DNA of 64,000 bases from Petrosia ficiformis (taxonomy: Eukaryota; Porifera; Demospongiae; Haplosclerida; Petrosiidae), in contig OX345650.1 in assembly GCA_947044365.1 (NCBI GenBank), positions 3,411,373 through 3,475,372 of the forward strand, read 5' to 3'. A program made the translations under genes and the position numbers. The notes beneath the pieces are model-generated. The model was not told where the DNA came from. It was given only the letters and a program-made list of their open reading frames with translations, and did no database searches. Of this stretch, positions 1 to 12,432 are shown one piece after another; the first letter of the stretch is position 1; every line of letters starts with the position of its first letter.

Positions 1-100
1 AAGATATGAAGGTTGGTATTACACCAGGCTAGTGTCATATTATATAATATTCCATTTTGAAACTGATTGGAGTCGCATCCGCCCACTACCTAGTACCACC
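1..100. mobile_element. Partial TTAA-type MITE, right end
   Basis: The window opens inside a copy of the element found complete at 50358-50962. The two share a run from the 'aagatatgaaggttg' region through the terminal 'ctagtaccacc', which is followed by TTAA at 101-104. Only the right end is present; the left end lies outside the window. Confidence 0.7.
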
Positions 101-104
101 TTAA

Positions 105-880
105 GTGTGATAATCATCAGAGGGATGAGGCTGAGCAAATAAGAATTTGAAATTAGTTTTTTGAGAATTGCATTGAATAAATAGGAGAATATCGTAGTTC
201 TCCATCAAAATGGCAAGCAAAAACAAGATCACAGAGTATTCATAGACCTAGCAATGCTAACTTGTTTATCCTGCCATATAAGTAGCTAATATTTACAAGT
301 ACTAATTTCATTTGATCTTTGACTAGTATATAAAGCACATGTCATACATAATAAGGCATAACAACAAAATAATATTAATAATTGCAATGTATAATAATAG
401 ATCTGTATTTATATTAGCAAATAACATGATCCGATGTACAGATATTAGCATAATTAATTTGTACTTATAACAAATAACATCCGATGTACAGACATTTGAG
501 AAGTTATAGCACATGTTTACATAATTAGTATGATACATGTAACGTGATAAGTAAACAATGTACTGTAATGCAAAATGTGGCACCATCTGCAGGGGGCAGT
601 GTACAAACCGGATTGCCGATTTTGAGCGTGTGCTAGTTCACAAAAAAAATTTGTTATGGTGCGTGAGGGTGAGATCCAGGACTGTACGAGAAGTTTACCT
701 AATGACAAGGCCGGTCATACGTTGCAAGGGCCCCGAGAGTGGTCATACATCCCAAAGCCCCCTAGAGTGGTCACACATTGAAGGGCCCCTAGAGCGGCTA
801 CAAATAAACATCTGTACTGTCTCCGCGGATGGTCCGTGTATCTCACTTGATCCCTTTTCTCCAACCAGTGGCGTAGCTAC
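105..880. other. Intergenic DNA, no supported gene
   Basis: No convincing coding exon was seen. Positions 410-500 contain a segment ('ataacatccgatgtacaga') whose inverted relative lies at about 12050-12130. Positions 726-800 hold three degenerate tandem units built around 'gggcccctagagtggtcaca'. Positions 240-340 resemble an inverted copy of about 14200-14280. The open frames here look like chance ORFs. Confidence 0.4.
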
Positions 881-1130
881 GCACGGACCCAAAATCACTT
901 CCATATAACCCTACATAAGTACAGCTCTTTGTATTTTGTTTTATAGCAGTGTAAGTACTTATGTAGGGTTATGTTGAAGTGATTTTGGGTCCTATGTTAG
1001 CTTCCCAACCTTGTTTGCATGCTTTTTGGGTTTTGACATCCCTACATCTTCTTTCATTTTTATTGAAAATGCTTTTTATTATTCTTGTTTACATTGTTTT
1101 TTATTTCTGAATGGTGTGAATGTTTTTTTT
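880..1130 (+). repeat. Dispersed hairpin repeat, family D
   Basis: Arms of about 50 bp ('gacccaaaatcacttc' and 'gaagtgattttgggtc') flank a core with 'ccctacataagtac' and its complement. The right flank reads 'tttgacatccctacatctt'. Relatives lie at about 34690-34990, 35190-35310, 41035-41280 and, inverted, 51960-52170. Confidence 0.7.
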
Positions 1131-2034
1131 TGTAGATTGCAGAAATACTATAATATCATTATGAAATCATACAATCATAAATTCATTAAAATTTGTTCAT
1201 CAATAAAAGTCAGTCTTTTGCATTTATGTATTGATTATCATTCTCTTTCATTTACAGATGATGTATATTCTCTATTTCACTTACAGCACTGTCTGCCATC
1301 CTACAAAGTCACTGTGTCAACCGTTCAGTATTTCAATACTTACAATATTATTATACAATGGCTTTATTATTAATAATTATTATATTCATTATTATAAAAA
1401 TGTATTTGCTCACAAAATTAATGTTATCACTATGCTTATGCCATGTTCTGAGTACATGAATGCGCATGCGTAATTAAATTCCTCTTAGGAATATGGCGTC
1501 CAATTTGAGATCAAATCTTGAAACTGTCTTCTTTCATAGTATCTGTAGATATCATCTCAATACTAGTAGACCAGAATTTTACTATAAATGCGACTGGAAT
1601 GGTGCTAGAAACATTGTGATATTTCGACAAACAAAAAAAAAAATGATTTGTCTGGAAAAAAAATAATAATAATAATTATGAAGATTTTGCCAGTTTTGCC
1701 ACCTGCCGGTTCTCTACCATAACGACAATCTTTGGCCATCTAGAAGATGTTGGTAGTCATAAAAACACTAGATATGATCAGGTATTTGTGTATTAAAACC
1801 TATCTATATATATTACCAGAGATTTCAGGTCATCTGTACTCTCTGAGAATACATATATATATATATATACTGCACCAGATCTTTAGCGCAACAATTTAAA
1901 CTATGAGGGTGTGGCTGGGACGAGCTGTACAAGCCTAGCCTTTGGATGGTAATATGAACATTATCAACTAAAGTTTTTCATTAATATTCATGAATAAGAG
2001 CACACACAAGATTAATCAAGCAAACATTTTAATT

Positions 2035-5000
2035 CTATGATTGTGGCTGAGCATACTCATATATGTGTTCAGAGTCATCCTCTTTAAATGTAGGATCATC
2101 TTGATATGAATTATCAGGATTGTCTCCAGTGGTATGCAATTCTTCATCTTTCTCCTTCTTTTCACTAATCTCTTCATCTGAAGAATGCAAAGAGCTATAC
2201 TCTTCTCCAAATATGTTTGACATTGCTATAGGAAGTCGTCTGCCTAGTTTGACTTTCTTAATATATTTTCTTTTGCAGTAAATCACAAGACCAATACTGA
2301 AAATCAAAGAGAGAAAAAAGATCATAAATGATAATATAATAACCATTCTGCACACTGCAAAGAGTGATATGTTAATTCAATGAAGTATATTGGTTACACA
2401 AGTTTCATTTTTTATAAAGTTACTTTAATTTTGTTGCTGAGTAACCATTATAATTCTGTTAGTTTATCTATCCTATTTGCATGGATAATGTATCATGTTA
2501 TTTTTGGATTGTGAATGCAAAAGTTCTTATCAGGAATGCAAAGTTACATCTATTGAAATTTAAACATATATTTGTTACCATAACTTGGACTAAGTTTCGC
2601 AAGTGTACAGTAAACACATTTAAACATAAATAAAGTTAGCTAAACTACAGTAATAGTGATATAAGCATTTATTATTAAATAATACACAGGCTATATGTTA
2701 TAGTACCATTACTATAAAATTATGCATATAATTATTAAGTTACATATATAAACCAGCACACATGCATGTACTTTACACACAGTGTCATCTATATCTTCAT
2801 ATGACATAAAATCACCATTTGTTTTAGCACTATGGAGTTGTTAACTGCTGTTTGTGATGTGGAATTTACTATTCATGTATATAAATATTCCAGTGTACTA
2901 TAAATGACTTTTAAGACTGCAAATACTTATAAGGTTTGTACTCTAGGTAACATAGTTACTTGTATTGGCCACTCATTTTCAGCAACAAATGGAACACTGA
3001 AATTGTATGAAACTTATACACACACATATATATATATATATACATGTATATATATATATATATACAAACGATAAAATTGGTTGAAATAACAAATCATATT
3101 TTAGAGTGTGTCTACTTACCATAGAAATAGTATAACAATGAAGAAAAGACAAAACAAAATGATACTAACAACTGATAATATTGATGCCCGAGATAAACTG
3201 GACTGATGAGGTTGATCTGATGGTGACGACCTGGTAACAAATGATGATGATACAACAGACATCTTAGATATACTAGACTTACTTGGTGGGCATAATGGAG
3301 GAAGTAAAGTTATTGGGTGAAGCTGGATCACAAGCAACACCAGCTACGTCTGCCTCATTATAAATCTGTCTTCCTTCTTCCAGTGAGTGAATTATCTTAT
3401 TACATGATGTGATGAGTTGTTCGTTACCATTACACAATATATAACTGTAATGAATAGCACGATCTGGTTTACCATAATATGAATTTAATAATGGTATTGC
3501 CCCTGAAAATGAAAATAATACTATAAAAAAGACTGTTTCAATCCAATAACATGTCCTGTACTACTGTATTCTAAGAATAAATACATACATCACACACACA
3601 TACACAGTCTAGGTATAGACCTGTTAGGCTCACACATGACAGATAATTGCAAATTAAAATCTCAAATAAATCTATTCATAACCTAACCACAAAGTTATTA
3701 GAGCACATTTTTTTATGCTATCTTATATAATCTGCCTCAATAAGCAGTAACACTCTACTCTACTCTAGTGTATTACTATGGGGTGTATATAACAACATAA
3801 CATAGTCTAGATAATAATCTGTTACAGTTTCACACGAGTGCTGCAAACAAATAAATAACCTTGTGCATGCACAAAATAATTATTATAAAATAAAAAAAAG
3901 ATCAGATAGAAAGGAAAGGGTTGGGCCCATAAAAACGCTGTTTTAACCTCCAGTTCTGGTTCTCAAGGCTAGACTGTCTGCTTCCTTTCACTGTTGCCTT
4001 CATGTGTTGCCAACACAATAATGACATTGAATAAATTATAATATATGGGTCTGGGCTACTGCATGCTAGATTGGGACTGAGGACAAACAATAGGAATAAG
4101 AGTGGGTGATTAGGCTGACCAGCACTGATATTCCAATAGAATTGACGAGTGGGGTTGTCTGAAAGCTGGCCATTCATTCCAATCAAGGTGCATACCTTGT
4201 AACCAGACCTTTTAGTTAGGGGTGGTAAGGTCTTTGAGAATTAACTGAGGGTAAATTGCCCACACCAAACACATACACATGTACACACACAAACAATATA
4301 CCATCAATTGGTAGATTTAGCTGCCTACACACAACATGTGCGTCATTCTGATCCCATCCAGCATCAGTTATCAGACCCCAAACACTATTCAAACACACTT
4401 CAATAGTACCTTCACTGTCTGTTTTACCTCCTACTAAACGAACCTCACCTTCCACACAATCTGTAATACATTGTAGTATAGTGCATATATATACATTGTA
4501 GTCCTACCATCAGGGCATAATACACCTGCAGTATCATTACAGGTAAAGTAGAGATAGTTTGTTTTAGTGCATTCAGTGAGTGTTTTTTCCCATCCGTGAC
4601 AATTCACATTAGAATATACTATTGGTCCATCTCCTTTACCATATTTGGAATCAGTATATATAAACGGTTCTGTCAAAATATGGGAATGTATAATTACTAA
4701 AACAACAATTAATTAATATCTTTACCAGAGTTGACATAACCTAGCTGTTTACACACTACAAATGCATCAGACTTAGTCCAACCAACATCACACACACTAC
4801 CCCATACTCCATCAACACAAACTTCAACTCTGCCTGCCTGAGCAATAAAACCATTAACTAAACGAGCTTGTCCATCAATACAGTTATTCTCTGTTTCATA
4901 ACATCTTATGGCACGTGGGTGAGTACAGGAAACTGCACAACTACTAGAGCTAGTGGAAGAGAATGTACAACTGTTTAAAGAATTCTCAGTACCATGTGTT

Positions 5001-5939
5001 GAACATGAGAAATGGTTGAAAAGTGAACCGGTATATGTTGTGTTAATATCCCAAAGGTATTCATCAGGTGAAAGAAATACTGTGATATTTCATATATACA
5101 ATAATGATATAATAATGATATTTGGTTACATGATTATTGCCACACTGACCAGCATATTTAGAGTATCCCATTTGTTTACAAGCTACAGATGCTTCTTCAT
5201 CATCCAAATAACAAAATGGAGACCACTTCCCATAATAACAATACTCTAATACTCCTTCGCTTAAATTTTGACCTCCAACAAGACGTAAAGCACCATTTGA
5301 TGAACAAGAGGAATCCCAAGCTAATAATATATTTTAATTGTTATACAGAAAATGTGATTAGTAATTTAAACTAAAGATAAAATTATTACTAACCTTGCAC
5401 ACACCTAACACCTGCTGCATCACTTGATGGACTACAATAAGTCTGGTGAGAAGAACAACTTCCAAGAGAATGTTCATTGCCAGAACATGAGTAATAATAA
5501 TTACGAATATGACTCCAATATCCAAAGTAATTATCACTATTATGCACCACTTGTCCTATAATAAGTATAATTATGTATTGTATTTACAATACTACGATTT
5601 CACTAACTTGCTTTATCATATCCTAACTGGTAACAAGCTACATTACCATCCCTACAATCCCAGTTGTTGTCACACACAGAGTCCCACATTCCAGAATTGC
5701 AAAGCTGCAAAGCTCCATCTTCATCATCATTAGTATGAGTATTATACAGTCGAACATCACCATACTCAGAAGGTGAGCAACTTGATGGAACTATAAATGT
5801 AGCAAAAAAATCTATCTATCTATCTATCTATCTATATCCACATGTAATTTTTCTGCAGTCTACACTAAGTTATTGACTTACATTGTGCCTCAGTTATTGA
5901 GATTGTACATATCAACACAATTGTTAAAAGAAGAGACAT
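2035..5939 (-). CDS. SRCR-domain type I membrane receptor, copy 1
   Basis: Predicted cell-surface receptor with a scavenger receptor cysteine-rich ectodomain; the ligand is unknown. Ten exons (5' to 3'): 5882-5939, 5608-5790, 5394-5555, 5150-5320, 4726-5079, 4508-4669, 4302-4460, 3283-3502, 3120-3230, 2035-2296. All phases agree and give 613 aa. Residues 1-19 form a signal peptide ([12 protein letters not shown]...). Four SRCR domains follow at about 27-133, 138-250, 258-362 and 365-470, with 'VRLVGG', 'WGSVCD', 'VCKQLGY' and 'AGVxC' hallmarks. A Ser-rich stalk, one membrane span (about 505-533) and a basic stop-transfer (CKRKYIKK) lead to an acidic tail with EEYSSL (Tyr560) and C-terminal IYEYAQPQS. 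Domain 4 is the most divergent. The intron at 3231-3282 is only 52 bp. The start is the ATG that heads the signal peptide. SRCR receptors are expanded in sponges; an immune or recognition role is inference. Confidence 0.9.
3535..3960. other. Intronic segment present only in SRCR copy 1
   Basis: The intron between exons 7 and 8 is about 800 bp in copy 1 but about 350 bp in copy 2 (9019-9366). The extra sequence lies roughly here, because 'ttcatgtgttgcc' resumes homology in both. The direction (insertion or deletion) cannot be told, and no TIR or TSD was recognised. Confidence 0.5.
5811..5834. repeat. (TCTA)n microsatellite
   Basis: Short tetranucleotide run in intron 1 of SRCR copy 1. It is nearly absent from copy 2, which has only 'atctatctatcc'. 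Confidence 0.85.
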
Positions 5940-7591
5940 TGTTTCTTTTGGCTAATAAAAAATCGTATTTACCGACGCCCACAATGCATGCCGCCCACGC
6001 CTTAATTGCCAAAAATTAATTAATGATATTATGAGCGAACTACGTGTGATCAACTAACATCTAAGTCTGATGGTAAGTTTTTTGCTAACATGAAATTGAT
6101 AGCACTCGAAATTAAATTCATGTTGCCAGGTTAAAAGAGAGTGGTCCCTCCAATGCTTTCAGGAGAAGTCCAAAATGAAGTAATCTCGCATTGTTTGTCC
6201 GTGATGATATAAACTCGTAAGCAACTGTCACATTTAACTATAGTTCATAATGATCATATGACCTAAAATAACTTAATAATTGACATTCAATTGCCTATAT
6301 TGACGATAATTTTAACTATGTGTAGAAGTTTATGTCTGTTCAGAACAGAACATTTGGGATGGCTACTGTACTGCACATGTACTAGTGTGTACAAAGAACA
6401 AATCTAAATCACACCTGTGTAGTGTCACAGGTGTGATTTAGATTTGTTCTTTGAGTTACTCTCTATAAATATTATATATACTCAAATTTATAACTTAATG
6501 CATAATTTAACACTGCAAGTTATGATCATACATATTCTTATGACTACATAATAACATACTTGTACCAATTATGTACTTCTATCCTTCTAATAATTGTTAA
6601 CCTTCGCAGGATAAACAAGTTAGTATTGAGGAAAATATAACTCACCAACTAAAGGTTAAAAATAACCCATTACCTATTACAAGTGAACTTATCACATTTC
6701 TCTTGTGGTCAATTATAAATAGAGCCTCTCTGAGCAACATTTGGGGGCATTACATACTTTTTAGCTTCCATAAGAGTATTAAACGAACTGAAGTGGTCTA
6801 CAAGAAATTCAACAGTACTCAAATGATTTATTATGGTTTGGTACTACAGTTGAAAGGCTGAGTAGTGAGAACCATAATGATCTGAAAATACTCAGGTTAA
6901 CATAACTATATTTCAAATGTATTTCAGTGGAGTAGAAAGAAATCAAAAATAATTCCTATCATAGTTAGCTAATTAAGTAACGCTGAAATTTCATTATGAC
7001 CCACCCACTATGGTTCTGGATCTCAGTCTTAGCATGATTACAATGGTTGTACAACTTTCTAATATGGTGTATTTCTTAAGTGCCGAGTTTATATTTAAAT
7101 CCTCAGCTTTACTTAACAAACTACTTAGATTGAATCGTTATAGATATGTTTCCAATCTGTCATATGGCTTGATGATAAGTACCATTAAAGTTAATTACTG
7201 AGTATATGTACTTTTAATGAACATCAATTTAGGGTCGAATTGAGTACAAAAAACCAGCAAAGTTCCTTCAACTTAAAAATTATCAAACATCCTTGTTCAT
7301 ATTGCATGTTTATATTGCATGTTCATATTGCATGTCACTAGTCTGTAATACGTACAGTGAAGAATCAACACTCAAGACACATACACTGACAACACTGAAG
7401 TAGCTATATATAATTATATATATATATATATATATATATACATACCAGATCCTTAGCTCAACGATTAAAACTATGTAGGTGTGGCTGAGACAAGCTGCAC
7501 AAGACTCTGGATGGTAATATGAATGTTCCCAACTAAACTTAAAGTTTTTTTTCATTAATAAGAACACACACAAGATTAATCTATGATTATT
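5940..7591. other. Spacer between the SRCR tandem copies
   Basis: Positions 5940-6530 are promoter-proximal sequence homologous to 11403-11890 upstream of copy 2 (for example 'gaagtccaaaatgaagtaatctc'), so the duplication included upstream DNA. An inverted repeat at 6400-6453 pairs 'aacaaatctaaatcacacc' with its complement. Positions 6600-7040 are a dispersed repeat related to 14262-14420, 15270-15440 and 15865-15990. An (AT)n run lies at 7410-7441. No gene was recognised. Confidence 0.6.
6400..6453. repeat. Perfect short inverted repeat
   Basis: 'caaatctaaatcacacctgt' and its reverse complement are separated by a few bases and could form a strong hairpin. It lies about 460 bp upstream of the SRCR copy 1 start codon. 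Confidence 0.75.
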
Positions 7592-10500
7592 CTATGATTG
7601 TGGCTGAGCATACTCATATATGTGTTCAGAGTCATCCTCTTTAAATGTAGGATCATCTTGATATGAATTATCAGGATTGTCTCCAGTAGTATGCAATTCT
7701 TCATCTTTCTCCTTCTTTTCACTAATCTCTTCATCTGAAGAATGCAAAGAGCTATACTCCTCTCCAAATATGTTTGACATTGCTACAGGAAGTCGTCTGC
7801 GTAGTTTGATTTTCTTAATATATTTTCTTTTGCAGTAAATCACAAAACCAATACTGAAAACCAAAGAGAGAAAAAAAGATCATAAATGATAATATAATAA
7901 CCATTCTGCACACTGCAAAGAGCGATATGTTAATTCTATGAAGTATATTGGTTACACAAGTTTCATTTTTAGAAAGTTACTTTAATCTTGTTACTAGTAA
8001 CATCTATCCTATCTGCATGGATAATGTATCATGTTAGTATAATTATTTTTGGATTGTGAATGCAAAAGTTCTTATCAGGAATGCAAAGTTATGTATGTTT
8101 TAAATGTAAACATATATTTGTTACCATAACTTGGACTAAGTTTCAGTAGTGTACAGTAAACACATTTAAACATACATGTAAGTAAATTAAGTGAGCTAAA
8201 CTACAGTAATAATGATATAAGCATTTGTTATTAAATAATACACAGGCTATATGCTATAGTACTATTACTATATGCATATATTAAGTTACATATATAAACC
8301 AGCACACATGCATGTACTTACACACAGTGTCATCTATTTCTTGCTATGACATAAAATCACCATCTGTTTTAGCACTATGGAGTTGTAAACTGCTGTTTGT
8401 GATGTGGAATTTACTATTCATGTATATAAATATTTCAGTATACTATAAGTGAATTTCAAGTCTACAAATACTTATAAAGTTTTTACTCTATGTAACATAG
8501 TTACTTGTATTCACCACTCATTTTCAGCAACAAATGGAACACTGAAATTGTTATGAAACTTATATATATATAGATATATACAACCGATAAAATTGGTTGA
8601 AATAACAAATCATATTTTAGAGTGTGTCTACTTACCATAGAAATAGTATAACAATGAAGAAAAGACAAAACAAAATGATACTAACAACTGATAATATTGA
8701 TGCCCGAGATAAACTGGACTGATGAGGTTGATCTGATGGTGACGACCTGGTAACAAATGATGATGATACAACAGACATCTTAGATATACTAGACTTACTT
8801 GGGGGGCATAATGGAGGAAGTAAAGTTATTGGGTGAAGCTGGATCACAAGCAACACCAGCTACGTCTGCCTCATTATAAATCTGTCTTCCTTCTTCCAGT
8901 GAGTGAATTATCTTATTACATGATGTGATGAGTTGTTCGTTACCATTACACAATATATAACTGTAATGAATAGCACGATCTGGTTTACCATAATATGAAT
9001 TTAATAATGGTAATGCTCCTAAAAATGAAAATAATACTATAAAAAAAGAGACTTCATGTGTTGCCAACGCAAGTTACACAATAATGACATTAAATAAATT
9101 ATAATATATGTGTCTTGGCCACTGCATGCTAGATTTGGACTGAGGACAAATTATAGGAATAAGAGTGGGTGATTAGGCTGACCAGCACTGATTATTCATT
9201 ATTCCAATAGAAATGACGAGTGGGGTTGTCTGAAAGCTGGCCATTCATTCTAATCAAGGTGCATACCTTGTCACCAGACCTTTTGGTTAGGGCTGGTAAG
9301 GTCTTTGAGAATTAACTGAGGGTAAATTCCCCACACCAAACACATACACACACACAAACAATATACCATCAATTGGTAGATTTAGCTGCCTACACACAAC
9401 ATGTGCATCATTTTGATCCCATCCAGCATCAGTTATCAGACCCCAAACACTGTTCAAACACACTTCAATAGTACCTTCACTGTCTGTTTCACCTCCTACT
9501 AAACGAACCTCACCTTCCTCACAATCTGTAATATATTGTAGTATACTATACTACATATATACATTGTATTTATTTATTCCTACCATCAGGGCATAATACA
9601 CCTGCAGTATCACTACAGGTAAAGTGTAGATAGTTTGTTTTAGTGCAATCAGTGAGTGTTTTTTCCCATCCGTGACAATTCACATTAGAATATACTATTG
9701 GTCCATCTCCTTTACCATATTTGGAATCAGTATATATAAACGGTTCTGTCAAAATATGGGAAAGTATAATTACTAAAACAACAATTAATTATTATCTTTA
9801 CCAGAGTTGACATAACCTAGCTGTTTACACACCACAAATGCATCGGACTTAGTCCAACCAACATCACACACACTACCCCATATTCCATCAACACAAACTT
9901 CAACTCTGCCAGTCTGAGCAATAGAACCATTAACTAAACGAGCTTGTCCATCAATACAGTTATTCTCTGTTTCATAACATCTTATGGCACGTGGGTGAGT
10001 ACAGGAAACTGCACAACTACTAGAGCTAGTGGAAGAGAATGTACAACTGCTTAAAGAATTCTCAGTACCATATGTTGAACATGAGAAATAGTTGAAAAGT
10101 GAACCGGTATATGTTGTGTTAATATCCCAAAGGTATTCATCAGGTGAAAGAAATGCTGTGATATTATATATAATAATGATATTAGGTTATGTGATTATTG
10201 GCACACTGACCAGCATATTTAGAGTATCCCATTTGTTTACAAGCTACAGATGCTTCTTCATCATCCAAATAACAAAATGGAGACCACTTCCCATTATAAC
10301 AAAACTCTAATACTCCTTCATGTGAATTTTCACCTCCAACAAGACGTAAAGCACCATTTAATGAACAAGAGGAATCCCAAGCTAGTAATATATATTTAAT
10401 TGTGTATACAGAAAATGTGATTACACTGCAAAAATAAAATTGTTAAAATAACTAATTTATTGGTTGGCACAGTTGCAAGGAATAGTGGAGATTGTAATTT

Positions 10501-11402
10501 AATTTGTGGTATAGGTTGTTATGGATATACATATAACTATAATTCAATAATTGTAATTTCAATTTTCCTATCTTGTCTAATAGAGTAGAATAAATATTTT
10601 AATTAAATCATTGTAGGTTTTCAAACCTTCTTTGTCCATCTAATATGAGATATTAGGTGTGGTAATTGATTATAGTTAGTACATTTATCTTTAATATAAT
10701 TATAGACAAACAAGCTATGGTGTTAGATGTATGTATCCTGAACAACCAACTAATTTTAAATCCTTGTAACTGTACAACCAATACATTTGTTATTTTAATA
10801 AATCTATTTTTGCAGTGTAGTATTTTAAACTAAAGATAAAATTTAATATAATTATTACTAACCTTGTACACACCTAACACCTGCTGCATCACTTGATGGA
10901 CTACAATGATAACTACTGGTATAGTGAGTATAACAACTTCCAAGCGAATGTTCATTGCCAGAACATGAGTAATAATAATTACGAATATGACTCCAATATC
11001 CAAAATAATTGTCACTATTATGCTCCACTTGTCCTATAAGAAGTATAATTATGTATTGCATTTACATATTACTACTATTTCACTAACTTGCTTTATCATA
11101 TCCTAGCTGATAACAAGCTACATTACCATCACTACAATCCCAGTCATAGTCACACACAGAGTACCACGTTCCAGAGTAGCAAAGCTGCAAAGCTCCATCT
11201 TCATCATCATTAGTATAAGTATTATACAGTCGAACATCACCATGGTCATAAGATGAGCAACTTGATGGAACTATAAATGTAGCAAAAAGAATCTATCTAT
11301 CCACACGCAACTTTTCTGCAATCTACACTATGTTATTGACTTACATTGTGACTCAGTTATCGAGATTGTACATATCAACACAACTCTAAGGAGAAGAGAC
11401 AT
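7592..11402 (-). CDS. SRCR-domain type I membrane receptor, copy 2
   Basis: Tandem paralogue of the gene at 2035-5939 with the same ten-exon plan: 11345-11402, 11088-11270, 10863-11033, 10211-10381, 9802-10155, 9584-9745, 9367-9525, 8799-9018, 8636-8746, 7592-7853. Phases agree and give 616 aa. Exon lengths match copy 1 except exon 3, which is 9 bp longer (three extra residues in SRCR1, around [11 protein letters not shown]). The signal peptide, four SRCR domains, membrane span and tail with EEYSSL and IYEYAQPQS are all present. The tail differs from copy 1 only near the membrane ([11 protein letters not shown] against [11 protein letters not shown]). The intron between exons 3 and 4 carries a MITE (10424-10817) that copy 1 lacks. 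No stop codon or frameshift was seen, so both copies look functional. Confidence 0.9.
10424..10817. mobile_element. TA-targeting MITE with CACTGCAAAAATA termini
   Basis: Terminal inverted repeats 'cactgcaaaaata' and '...tatttttgcagtg' are flanked by TA on both sides (10422-10423 and 10818-10819). The paralogous intron of copy 1 reads 'gattagtaattt' at the same place with a single TA, which is an exact empty site. No transposase was seen inside (394 bp). Related ends occur at 48437, 53237, about 50094, about 50335 and about 40917. TA duplication suggests a Tc1/mariner-type mobiliser. Confidence 0.85.
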
Positions 11403-11459
11403 TGCGGTCGGACTGGAATGCCGCCCACACGTTAATTGAATTAGCTAATAAAATATTGA

Positions 11460-11474
11460 GGGGGGGGGGGGGGC
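11460..11474 (+). repeat. Poly-G run
   Basis: An uninterrupted run of about 15 G in otherwise AT-rich DNA, about 60 bp upstream of the SRCR copy 2 start codon. It could be promoter-associated, G-quadruplex-forming or an assembly weak point. Confidence 0.8.
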
Positions 11475-12153
11475 AAATTGCAAGTCTGATTGTAAGTTTC
11501 TTGCTACTATGAAATTGATAGCAAGAAAATTAAGTTAATGTTGCTAGGTTAACAGAGAGTGGTCCCTTCAATGCATCCTATCTTTCAAGAGAAGTCCAAA
11601 ATGAAGTAATCTCAAAGCATTGTTGATCCATGATGATATAAACTCGTCACATTTAACTATAATTCAAAATGATTGTATGACCTAAAATAACTAATTGCCT
11701 ATTTCAGTGATAATTATAATTATGTGTAGACGTTTACATCTGTTCATGACAGAACATTTGGGCTGGCTACTGTACTGTACATAGGTGCGGTTTATTTGTT
11801 ATTTCCGTTACTCTCATAAATATTATATTATACTACAAATATTTAGTCAAAATTATAACTTAATTGCATAATACACTACAAATTATGATCATACATATTC
11901 TTATGACTGCATAATAACATACTTGTAATAATTATAAACCGGTACTTGCTCTTCTATCCTTCTTAACCTTTGCCCACGTAGACAGAATAAAAAATTATAC
12001 AAACATGTAAATGCAAATTCCATAGTAACTGCATACATATGCTATAACTTCTCAAATATCTGTACATCGGATGTTATTTGTATATTATAATTGATAATTA
12101 AATATCTGTACATTGGATGTTATTTGTTATTACAGATTCATGTACATAATGAC

Positions 12154-12240
12154 TAGTCAGGCGTGGGCTGACCCTTGCGTTTACGAAGGGTCAGGAGTCC
12201 TGACCCTTCGTAAATGCAAGGGTCAGGCCACGCCTGACTA
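12154..12240. mobile_element. 87-bp foldback element with 9-bp target duplication
   Basis: Two back-to-back arms starting TAGTCAGGC are nearly perfect complements, with 'cttgcgtttacgaagggtca' on the left arm and its complement on the right. They are flanked by identical 9-bp repeats CATAATGAC (12145-12153 and 12241-12249). The same arms terminate the larger element at 28532-29072, so this is an interior-deleted relative. A 9-bp TSD is typical of Mutator-like elements. Confidence 0.85.
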
Positions 12241-12249
12241 CATAATGAC

Positions 12250-12432
12250 TGCATTCACAGTGCAGAACCCTCACCACAAGTGTGACTACTGACAAGACAA
12301 TAATTGCAGACTGTATTTGACTGTGATAATGAATAGAATTATTATAATTATTATTCTTATATAATTATTGTATGTGTGTTACAACTTACACTCCAGTCCC
12401 AGCCAAGAGTACATAATTCCTGGTATAAGAAG
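12250..12432 (+). repeat. Dispersed repeat paired with 17240-17453
   Basis: Shares 'gtgcagaaccctcaccacaagtg'-like sequence and 'agagtacataattcc' through 'tataagaag' with 17240-17453. In this copy a RecQ-carrying TIR element starts directly after 'agaag'. Confidence 0.6.

Noticed and set aside
1011..1373. 120-aa ORF after the hairpin repeat
   Set aside because: Low-complexity Phe/Ile/Tyr-rich translation of AT-rich DNA; no motif and overlapping a dispersed repeat.
3116..3340. 74-aa ORF as an independent small membrane protein
   Set aside because: It is the SRCR transmembrane exon joined to intron sequence; the same ORF at 8632-8856 is the paralogous exon.
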